The notes below the pieces were generated by a model that was given only the letters and a program-made list of their open reading frames with translations, did no database searches and was not told the origin of the DNA. Positions 10,001 to 19,300 of a stretch of 44,101 nucleotides of DNA are shown piece by piece (the first letter of the stretch is position 1; each line of letters begins with the position of its first letter). Source of the DNA: Branchiostoma floridae (Eukaryota > Chordata > Leptocardii > Amphioxiformes > Branchiostomatidae); contig NC_049987.1 in NCBI RefSeq assembly GCF_000003815.2, forward strand, positions 12,647,268 through 12,691,368. The letters run 5' to 3'. Both the position numbers and the translations under genes were made by a program.

Positions 10001-13000
10001 TTGACAGCTGCAATTGAGGATAGATATCAAGTTTAGTATTCATTCATTGCTTCACTCGATGGGGACACGAACTAATACAGGGTTTATCCATGACCAGTGC
10101 ATAGCAATGGACACCACAGCAACCTGCTGGCTGACCTCTTCACATCTTCCATTGATCTTCACACACACTGCAGTGATGATATGTACTGCTAGGTGTGCTG
10201 CTGACATGGTACATTTGTATATGTAACATACTGTACAATATATTCTATAGGAAGCCTGTGCTGTTGGAATGGAAGCTGCCCTTACTCCAGATGACCATGT
10301 GATCACAGCGTACAGAGCGCATGGCTGGACATACACCAGAGGTGTACCACCTGTCAACATCCTGGCTGAACTAACAGGTGGGATTCGGGTAGATGCCCAT
10401 AATATTAATATAAAAGCATTTGTATTAGAGAAATTTTACAGAACATGACCCAGCCAAAAATTGCTGCTCTCTGTGATGTTACAAGAATCTTTTCCCCGTT
10501 GAAATCTACACTATCCATTTAGGGCTGTATGTTTGTCCTGGGGTGTGTGCATGGTTATTTGTTTGCTGCAGAGTGGAGGGATGTGAGATGGAAAATGGTT
10601 TAACTGGAAACTTGCAGGATTGAATGGCTGCTTTGGCCTGGGTCCAATGTTAGACAGAAAGATGCAAAAATAGAATTAGCAAGAAATGCACAATAATGAA
10701 TAAAACAAGAAATTCACAAAAACTCATGTATACTGATTTTTCATATATTTCTGTCCTCCTTATTTTAGGTCGAAAAACAGGCTGTGCAAAAGGCAAGGGT
10801 GGATCCATGCACATGTATGGGAAGAACTTCTATGGTGGAAATGGGATCGTAGGTGCCCAGGTCCCGCTGGGCGCAGGCATCGCTCTGGCTCTCAAATACA
10901 CTGGGAGTAACAACGTCTGCGTGGCACTGTACGGGGATGGGGCAGCCAATCAGGGGCAGGTGTTTGAGACCTACAACATGGCCAAGCTGTGGGATCTGCC
11001 GGTTATCTTTGTGTGTGAGAATAATGGCTACGGGATGGGTACAGCTGTGGAGAGGGCATCGGCTAGCACCGACTACTACACAAGAGGAGACTATGTACCG
11101 GGTATTAGGGTAAGGTCATACACACAGATCAATTGGCCTTTGTGTCAAAGTTCCTCATTATAGGTTTGGGTCTGTATTACATGTACAATGTATCATAATG
11201 TTAAGGACAAAGTATGCTGGGAAAATGTGGGAAGTAGCCTTCCAGAAGTATAAAATTCCAGGCCGACCACAACCTGGACTCTAGTTGATTTCTGGCATCT
11301 ACAATGCTGCACCCAGAGCTTTCGAGAAAATGGGTCAGGAATTTTGACAGGCATGGTGACTCAGTACCAATGTTTTGTCCTGTTTCCAGGCTGATGGCAT
11401 GGATGTCCTTGCTGTAAGGGAGGCCACCAGGTTTGCTGCTGAATGGTGCAGATCTGGCAAGGTTTGTTACCACCCCTCTTTTATTTCCCATTCCCCCTTT
11501 GTTTTTTGATTACAAAGAATACAGTCTGGACTTAACTTATTGTCAATAAGACTGCCAACTTTCTAAAACCTTAGCCGATAATGATCATGCCAGAACTTTG
11601 TGGCATTTTTAAGTGTTATGACTTATCAATTGTCCTAAAATGCATGCACAATCCACAAGATCAGTGTTCCAGAACAGACACGCAAGAAGTATTTCAGCAT
11701 GATGATTATTTTGCCCATTGTCTCATCTTGTTGCAATATTATAGAATTCAGCTGTTGTGTCCAAATTGTGCATTCTAGAACATTCATGGAGGAATATTTT
11801 CATTACCAACTATTCTAGAACTTTTCATCTTAGTAAGCATTGTTTATTAACTCTATCATATTTTCCAGCTTATTGGACTACCGGGTCAGAATTTGGGCAT
11901 GCAATAACTAAGCCTTTAATGTAGTACTGGTACTTTACATAAAAAAGATGATTCCTATTGAATTTTCAATGAATGTACATGATAATTTACTAAAGTTCTA
12001 GACATCAGTCCTATGTATGTCCAAACTTAAGATTTTTGCAGAAATAGGTTCTTAGTAAGATCCTTATTAAATGCCTTCATCTTCTGTCCATGACTTAAGA
12101 ATGCTAAATAGATTACCAATTATGAAGGTCTACCTTCCAGACCATACCAGTCTGCATACTCCCAGAATCATTTTATCCTGCTCTCTTTTGCTAGCATGCT
12201 ATTCCCAACTTTTTAAGTTTAACTGCTTATCATTCCTTCCAACTTTCCACCATTATTTCACTAACCAAGTGTTACTTACTTAGCAAAGCTGTTACTCCTC
12301 AAACACTCTCTTCCCCCATTCTGCTGTTGACCCCTGCTCCTACCCTTACTACAGGGACCCATGCTGTTAGAAGTGGCGACCTATCGCTACCACGGGCATA
12401 GCATGAGTGACCCGGGTACCACGTGAGTTAGTGGACAGTGTCTGGAGTTGTAGCTGTATCCCTACCGTTCAGGGAGAGAGACAAACCTTTGATTTTTTGC
12501 TTGACATTGTGCCATCTCTCTTGCACTTTCAAAACTCTGTGACAGGGATGGTTTTATGAACACATTATGTTCAAAGGGAACAAAACCAAAATGGATAAAA
12601 TCTACCCATATCCGTGAACAAATCAGTAGAAAAAGTGCAATTTCAAGCAGAATCTATACCAAAAGAATTGTCCCATCTCCCATCATGTTCACTGTTCAGC
12701 CCTCTGTCCCTGTGTTTGCTCTGCCATAACGCTGTGTCTCTGTCCTGTTCTGTTAACGTCTCTCTGCCTGTCCTCTCTGTTTCTGTCTCTACCAACCTCC
12801 TCAGGGCCCTGTGATTTTAGAGGTGGCCACTTACCGCTACTCTGGACATAGTATGAGTGATCCTGGAACCAGGTTAGTGCCTGGAGCAGTGCCCACCTGA
12901 CTCACAGGGCTTGGTATTACTCAACCAATTGCTCAATTTACAGCTTAAAACTACTTAAGCACTGAAATGGAGATCACAATCTGTGATGGTCTAAACAATA

Positions 13001-14507
13001 TACTGAGCCCTGTGGAATCTGTGGGTGTCTTCTGCAGTTCCCATAGAGACCTCAAGGAGGCAGGATTGCATTGATACTACCATGTTTGTGTTCTATACTA
13101 ATGATCAGGGCCTGCACTGTTTGTCACAGGGTCCTTTGTTGCTAGAAGTTGCTACGTATCGTTACCATGGACACAGCATGAGTGATCCCGGTACCAGGTG
13201 AGTTTCAAAAATAGTATTACAGTCTGTGATACCCTCCTGAGCTGTATGTTACTTGTAACTCAACAACTGTGGTTTCTGTAGTCAAGCCCAACTGGGCCTC
13301 TAGTTCTAGACATCCAAGTGGGCTCAGCACTAAAATTGACGGAAGCAGAGAAGCCTAGAAAAAGCATGATACAACATGTATTTAGTAGGATCCAAACAGA
13401 AATGGATTGAATAAGAGAAATTCTGCTGAGCAGGGCTGTGACACAGATGGCAGTGGTTCAAGGCAAGTGCTCTAGCTACCTGTAGTACTTTCCAATCAGT
13501 TGGGAAAGATTTAGGGAGCCTGGTCATAATAAGCTGTATGAGTATCTGTTGCTCTTTGTTGTATTTTTTTGTCTAATTTTTGTTTTAATGTCTTTGTACT
13601 GGTAGATGGGCTATGGTAGATGAGCGTTAACTTCATCAGCATCTTGATGTAATAGGCTTTTCCAACATGACTTGCATGGCAACTACAGTATAGAGTTTGA
13701 AAATATCAAAGTGTTTTACCATCATGGTAATCCCAAATGTCAGAAGTTTCCACAGTTGGAACTCTGTGCTGTACAAGAGGATAAGCTTTCAAGCCTTGTG
13801 ATGAGATCTATAATATATTTGGTAATAGTTTGACACCTCAAAATAGCAGGCATGATAGTAAAAGAGTTGTTCAAATAGCAGTGGTCCATTGTAATGGAAC
13901 CATACCTTGTGCTGGTGCAGAAGTTTGAACAGACATCTGTTTTTTAGCTACCGCCCCCGTGAGGAAATCCAGGAGATGAGGAAGACGAGAGACCCCATAA
14001 CCGGCCTGAGGGAAAAACTGATATCTGCTAATATAGCCACTGCTGAGGAGATGAAGGTGGGGATATTCAACAATCATAACTTTTCACTAGAAGAATTAAA
14101 GATCCTCCTATAAACTGTTAATCTTGAAACGTTCTCCATCCTGAATTCATGACAATGTTTAAGCGTTTCTAATATATCACTGCTGTACAACGTTTCATCT
14201 GTGAATTTACATGTAAAACACTTTTTCTGTCCTACCTTGAAAAACTCCCCCCAGAAGTAAATGAATTTACAGTATGTTTTTGAGCAGCATGCTTTGCCCA
14301 ATTATGTGAAACATTGTCTTAGTGTTTGACTTTCTGTATTCACAGCAAATTGACTTGGACGTCCGAGCAGAAATCGACAAGGCTGTTGAGCAGGCCAAGA
14401 CGGATCCAGAACTGCCCGTGGAGGAAATGTACACTGACATTTTTGTCGACGAGCCTCCATTCAAAGTCCGAGGCACAAACCCATTCATGTATGGCATGTC
14501 AAAGTGA
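7081..14507 (+). CDS. PDHA1: Pyruvate dehydrogenase E1 component subunit alpha, mitochondrial
   Basis: The alpha subunit of the TPP-dependent E1 enzyme decarboxylates pyruvate in the mitochondrial matrix and passes the acetyl group to E2. Coding exons: 7081-7131, 8803-8871, 9252-9425, 10251-10377, 10769-11109, 11390-11461, one of three alternative exons (12355-12422, 12805-12872 or 13130-13197), 13948-14056 and 14346-14507. Every junction is GT-AG and in phase. The total is 390 residues, equal to the human protein. The first 30 or so residues are basic and look like a transit peptide. The TPP/Mg motif runs from GDGAANQGQ (about 196-204) to ENN (224-226). AYRAHGW, GGSMHMY and [10 protein letters not shown] are family blocks. 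Phosphosite 1 is Ser294. Site 2 is Ser or Thr301, depending on the exon. Site 3 is Ala233, not Ser. Introns are rich in foldback elements. It converges on the dynein gene. Confidence 0.97.
7539..7979. mobile_element. Foldback (MITE-like) element in PDHA intron 1
   Basis: A 440-bp palindrome. The left arm opens ATCAGGGATGCCAAAGCATT and the right arm closes AATGCTTAGGCACCCCTGAT. Both arms are about 200 bases and match over most of their length; they meet near a perfect GTCACGTGAC at 7744-7753. Each arm is itself built of short sub-repeats such as TTCGTACG, GATTCGTGCGAATCAC and TCACTATGTGA. It has no transposase. It is best read as a non-autonomous DNA transposon or foldback element. A plus-strand open frame inside (7774-7974) is a by-product of the sub-repeats. 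Confidence 0.88.
8051..8690. mobile_element. Second foldback-type element in PDHA intron 1
   Basis: Imperfect terminal inverted repeats of about 70 bases. The left end reads CGGGTTGGGGTTTTGTGCGCATG and on to TTGCGCGTGAAAAATCTGCGC. The right end on the opposite strand reads ACGGGTTTTCTGTGCGTGG and on to GTGAAAAATTTGCGCATG. Inside are direct repeats around TTCCCAAGGGAT (near 8142 and 8481). No protein is encoded. The exact ends are uncertain. Confidence 0.7.
12355..12422 (+). CDS. PDHA1: PDHA alternative exon 7a (phospholoop; Thr at site 2)
   Basis: A 68-nt exon between CTTACTACAG and GTGAGT, phase 0 in and 2 nt out. It encodes [20 protein letters not shown], then GT, and a split codon AC|C that becomes Thr when joined to exon 8 at 13948. 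Site 1 Ser (HSM) and the catalytic-loop His just before it are kept. Compared with exon 7c it has 15 base changes, 13 of them silent; the two amino-acid changes are Met/Leu at exon codon 3 and Thr/Ser at the split codon. Strong constraint with saturated silent change argues that this is a used, old duplicate. Confidence 0.93.
12671..12804 (+). promoter_or_regulatory. Extended UCUC-rich pyrimidine tract before exon 7b
   Basis: About 130 bases of mostly C and T lead into the exon 7b acceptor, with TCTC/CTCT cores (TCTCTGTCC, GTCTCTCTGCC, TCCTCTCTG, TGTCTCTACC) and a TTAAC branch-like site about 50 bases from the AG. The tracts before exons 7a and 7c are much shorter. Tracts of this form are typical binding sites of polypyrimidine-tract binding protein, which controls several mutually exclusive exon pairs, including those of pyruvate kinase M. 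Binding here is inferred. Confidence 0.6.
12805..12872 (+). CDS. PDHA1: PDHA alternative exon 7b (phospholoop; His to Ser before site 1)
   Basis: A 68-nt exon between CCTCCTCAG and a weaker donor GTTAGT, in the same phase as 7a and 7c. It encodes [20 protein letters not shown], then GT, and the split codon AG|C (Ser at site 2). The first His of the YHGHS motif is replaced by Ser (codon TCT); the second His and the site 1 Ser remain. The weaker donor and the long pyrimidine tract upstream suggest that this copy is the regulated or minor one; that is inference. Confidence 0.92.
13130..13197 (+). CDS. PDHA1: PDHA alternative exon 7c (phospholoop; canonical)
   Basis: A 68-nt exon between TTTGTCACAG and a consensus donor CAG|GTGAGT. 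It encodes [20 protein letters not shown], then GT, and the split codon AG|C (Ser at site 2), so both site 1 and site 2 serines and both histidines of the YHGHS motif match the usual animal sequence. It lies nearest to exon 8, has the best donor, and is probably the ancestral or default copy. Confidence 0.93.
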
Positions 14508-14586
14508 TTGTTCATGGCAGGGTGAATGCTAGCTTTTAAGATGATCATCCAGAAATTTTATGCACAGATGTCCTAAGAAAAAGTGT

Positions 14587-14715
14587 CACGGCACAAAAAC
14601 TGATATTTAAGCACGCTTAAACTTAATGTAAAGGACACTTAAATGCACTCTTGTGCATTTAAGTGTCCTTTACGTTAGGTTTAAGCACTGCTTAAATATC
14701 AGTTTTCGCGCCGTG
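14587..14715. repeat. Long hairpin in the PDHA 3' untranslated region
   Basis: An inverted repeat with arms of about 60 bases and almost no loop: it opens CACGGCACAAAAACTGATAT and closes ATATCAGTTTTCGCGCCGTG, with the centre near TGCACTCTTGTGCA. It begins 80 bases after the PDHA stop codon. If the transcript runs to the AATAAA at 15231, it would fold into a long RNA stem. A MITE is the simplest origin. Confidence 0.85.
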
Positions 14716-15690
14716 TGTATACTCGATGAAAAGCTTACCTGGTAAAGGTGGCATTAATAGGAAGATTCACCACTATTGGTATAGTCCCTTTGTGTTTGCT
14801 GTCAAAACGTTCTGAACAGCCCTCAGAGTCAACCTTTTTGTAGCACTGGCAAAAGAATCAATTATGACTTACAGTAGAAGAAGATGAAAGCTATAAAATG
14901 GTTCATTCTGGACAGATTTTGTATTTAAAGATATTGATTTTGATAATGCTATCTGAGTGTGGAAAGTATGAAGATGGTTAGACAGCTGCACTCTGTGCTG
15001 AAATGTTTGAATTGTAAACAATTGAATGCAAGTCTAATACCTGGCACAATCAGTGCATTGGCCATTGCAATAGGGTTTAAGTGGTAAGATGCAAAATTCC
15101 TTGGGGCAGAAAGTTGTCTCTTTGCAAGCAAAACTTAATTTTTATCTAGACACTGTAAATCTGCCACTTTTTCAGTTCTTTGATCAGTAGATTGAGTGAT
15201 ATTCATGGTCTTTAACCAGAGCAGGTACACAATAAACATGTGGCACAAGGGAAATGGTTTCTTGCATTTTAATCTCACAATCATTTATATAGTAGTAACA
15301 CACAAACATGCTCACACAAAGCAACTGTGTTCTTGTACAAGAGATCAGTGGAGGTATCATAATAATTTATTAAAATAGTGATCTATGTAGGTATGCATAA
15401 AAGAATATCTGTGTACTGGTAGTGTAAATGTTGATGAAAGGTACTTGTACATTTGCACAGTTACAAATGCTGACAATACAAAAGTTAGGTAGAATCTTAG
15501 ATCTTAGTAAGCTGTTAGTGTGGATGTAATGTTAACGGTTATTCACTGTATGATTTGCATAGTTGTTGTAGCAGTTCTAACAGGATACATTCTGGTAATG
15601 ATGTTTATCATTAATCCTGCTACAGTGCTTTGCAGTCTTTATATATGCAGACCAAATGCCTAACAGTAGAATAGAGATACACGTGGTAAT
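14716..15690. other. Intergenic / 3' UTR stretch between PDHA and the dynein
   Basis: AT-rich sequence without exons, holding the probable 3' end of PDHA and perhaps that of the dynein. Apart from the polyadenylation signals listed separately I see no structure of note. Confidence 0.5.
15231..15236 (+). promoter_or_regulatory. Candidate polyadenylation signal for PDHA
   Basis: A plus-strand AATAAA lies 724 bases after the PDHA stop codon; earlier plus-strand AATAAA hexamers were not seen. Use is inferred. Confidence 0.4.
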
Positions 15691-15699
15691 CTGAATAAC

Positions 15700-15705
15700 T
15701 TTATT
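15700..15705 (-). promoter_or_regulatory. Candidate polyadenylation signal for the dynein gene
   Basis: A minus-strand AATAAA (TTTATT on plus) lies about 660 bases beyond the dynein stop codon at 16362-16364. Use is inferred; if it and the plus-strand signal at 15231 are real, the two convergent transcripts end without overlapping. Confidence 0.35.
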
Positions 15706-16361
15706 TCATTATCTGCAAAAGACCCTGTATAGTAGATTTCATTTATCTTCCCTGCAACTTTCAAAGCAATCAATATAGAAAAAATACACTTTAATTCACT
15801 ATACAAAAACAGTTGCATAGAAACCCTGCACCAAGTGACATGCCTAGATTAGCTCTCAAAACAGAAAACTTAAAGTAACTTTGTATCCAACACCACCAAA
15901 AAATAGATTATACATGTATGATTGACACAGTGGAGCACACACAAGACACATTCTCCACTCCATTCTCGTGTATCCAACTACTGTCATTCAGTAAGCTCCC
16001 AAAGTAGAAATGTTTTCTTTAGCAAAAATATTGGTATATTGGAACGATATTCATTTAACTTTAATAGTGGCAACAGCCTTAACACAGCACGCTTAGCTCT
16101 GTATGGTGTGTAGTATGATAATGTGCATAGCACAGCAAATTTTAAAAAAAGCATTTTTGTCAGGTTTGGAAACATGGTTAGCATAAAAATGCTTCTGTCA
16201 TTTTCTGAGTTGTGGGGTCAAGGCAGTCTTACGGAAACAAGCTATACACAATCATAGAACCGCAAATGTCAAAGCAGCATTCAAGGTATTTTTGTAACAA
16301 CATAGAATAGATACTGAAATTCTTTCCTTGGCCGTGAAGATTTTGTGGCCCAAACAAATGT

Positions 16362-19300
16362 CTACTTGGTGTCGCACAGAAGACCCACGCCACGAAGGAT
16401 CCAGCGGTCCGACCCGTGGTTGATTGTGCTGCTGAGTTTCAGCGGGAAGATGTAGGTCAAGTCCGTACGGCGTGGTTTCTTGTACACCGGACACTCATAG
16501 AAGCAGTAGCTGTAGAATAGAACAAATGTTTAATGTACTTGTAGGCAACGACTGAAAGTCTGCAGGCTACTACACTGATATATACATGTGTCTAATGTCT
16601 TCTTACCAGGACAACCGCTCGTTATATCCAAACAATCACGACTGTATATTTTTCATACTTTCCAGTTTGTCTTCCCTTTAACGTTTAGCGACTGTATTCA
16701 TCCAATGTGAATTTAGGAAGTGAGTGGAGGGTAAACTGTTAACATAGTTAACTGTGACCTGCAACTGGTATGTATAGTATGTTTCAGAATGTCTCAAGAT
16801 GTCAGCAAATATCTTCCTTACCCGGCTCGTGGCTTGACGATCGTGGTTGGCAGCGATGTGTTGATGGCGTAGACGTGCACCACAGGAATCTGAGTGAACA
16901 GCACCTTCGGCTGGGGCTCCACCAGACGGATGTTCTTCCTGTCCCACCCTGCTCCGTCCAGATACAGGCCATAGATGTACACTCCTGCAGGTAAGGACGC
17001 AAATTTTCTTTGAGTAAATATCCTTACAGGGGAAAAGCACATCGGTGAATAGCTGAAACCCAGCAGTAAGCTATCATGCTTCATTGGATGGACATAATTT
17101 TAACCTCTTAGCTAAAGTAGCCTCATGATGTATGTATTGGTCACAAGCTTCAGGTTAGGCAGTAGGGAAAAGGTTAAGCTGCAGTCACGTACATACATTG
17201 TACTATGTTTTCCTGACATTTATACAAACTGTAGATTGCAATGTTGTACATGTACATTTTAAATCTTTTCTTTAGTTTGTGGCAAAATTAAAAAGTTTGT
17301 ATGGCTTGAGGTCAGAAAGGCTTACTGACCTTCTTGAGGAGGAGAGGTGATGTCTTCCTTCATCATCTTGGTGACGTCGTTGTGCAGGACGACCGTGTCC
17401 AGCGCCCAGCCCTGGTGGGAACGGGTGATCTCCTGTCTCATGGCCGTCAGGAAACCCTGGAAGGTCATACATGGAAACTTCAGTCTCAGAAAAGAGAACA
17501 AACTTGTTTCCCGGGCTGTACTAGATAGAGTCTAGATACTCTTCATTCTAGCAATGTGATCTCAACACACAAAGTCTGTAATACAACATATTTTCTAAAC
17601 AAGGAACTTCAGAAGATTAAAATACTACCATGGTGTATCACATCTTGCTGTAGTGTTGATTTTTGGTAGTGGTTTTTGCGAAAAAAGTCTCCTTTTCCCT
17701 CAAGAATGACAGAAAGATGACAGAGCTACTGTATGATACTACAGCTCTTACCTGTGGGTTGAAGAATCCAGTCATCCAGAACTGAGTCGGTCTGCCATCA
17801 AACAGCCAGCTGGAAAACTGGGCATTCCGCTCCAGCAAGTCCGTGAACCAGAAACCCAGCGTTGCAGATTCCCAGGAAATCTGGCACAATAAGAACATAA
17901 TAGCTTTATTCCTCTGTTTGAAATCGATATCAGGTTTGAGTTTTCTGCTGTAAGTCTGTAGCAACTGCACTTAGGTCCAATCTTTATTCTCACTGATGTT
18001 TCGCTGACCAACGTCGGTGAGAATAAAGAATTGGCTGTGTAAAAAGAGCCTCTTTATTCAGTGCAGTTACGTCTGCAGAAACAATGCAAACATGTCTGTA
18101 CATTACAACTGTTTCACTGAAGTGTTAGATGCAAAAAATTGCCCCACCTTTTTCCAGGCCCCCGGAACTCGAGCATCGTAGATGTTGTCCAGAGCATCCC
18201 TCAGGTTCTCTGACATGATGATGGTACCGTCGATGGCAAGTTTCAGGTCCTTGAGGGTGCTACGTACGAGTGAGATGACACGCTGCATGCGGTCAATCTC
18301 CTGGCGCAGGAAGATGTTCATGGGAGACAGAGCACCCATCTTTTGCAGGCGGTCTTTTACCTTTGTGTCAAAGAGGGGGAGTGTCAATGGTCACATTACC
18401 CTCCAGGAGTTTGTAGTGAGTTTTGTCTACGACTCTTTAATTGTCATCTACATGCACAGTGGCCCCCATTTTTCGACCTCCACTTGATGTCAGTGATATT
18501 GACAAGACATTGCAAGAATTTTCCTCTGCTTATGTCACAGTTCCGGTCTGTATGTGTGACATAGGCTTTGGGTCATTTCAGCTTGATAAGGATCAGAGGA
18601 CTGATCGAAACCTTGTTGTTAAGGGCTTTATTTTGTGTACAGGTATGAAGCTTAAATTGTAACATGAGAATTTCCTTCTCTCAATTGTATGAATACTGTG
18701 CTTAGCAAAGATAAGCTTATTGCCACAATTGCCCACGGTGTCATGTCTATTTGACGAGTGTCATGATGCCCATACCTCGTGAGGGATGAAGTCTGGAGGT
18801 AGTTTCTCCAGCATCTCTGTGGCCTGTCGAGCCACCACACTCTCCCTGGTCTCCCCTCCACCACCACCGCTGTCCTTGGGCTGGATGTTCATGATGGTGT
18901 TCAGCACCATGTTGGCCATGTTTGTCTATAGAGGTGGGAACAGCCAAGATTTTAAGTACATACAGCATTTTTACAAATGCTGCATTGTTGTAACACAGAA
19001 TTGTGATAGGTTAAACGTGGTTAGGGATGTTGCGTCAATGAAAGAAGAGTCAATGAAAAGTGTATAGGATATTGCTCTTTATCAATGGAAGGCATTCTCG
19101 TCCTCTTGGCATGAATCTAAATTACCTCCAGCTGTTACAAAAAGGGGAGAAGGGGAGTTTTATATGCTCAGCTGTTATCTCTTTCTACTAATGACCTTAC
19201 TCAGGCTAGTTGAACTATTTTGTAACATTTCACAGCAGCACTAGTTTCAGTACCACGTACAAGCCAATGGAACAGTTTGAGTATCACCATGTAAATCTCG

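Noticed and set aside
12355-13197. The three PDHA exon copies as an assembly duplication or allelic artefact
   Set aside because: The introns between them are unrelated to each other and the exons differ at many silent sites while keeping protein sequence and splice sites. A false duplication would be nearly identical including its flanks.
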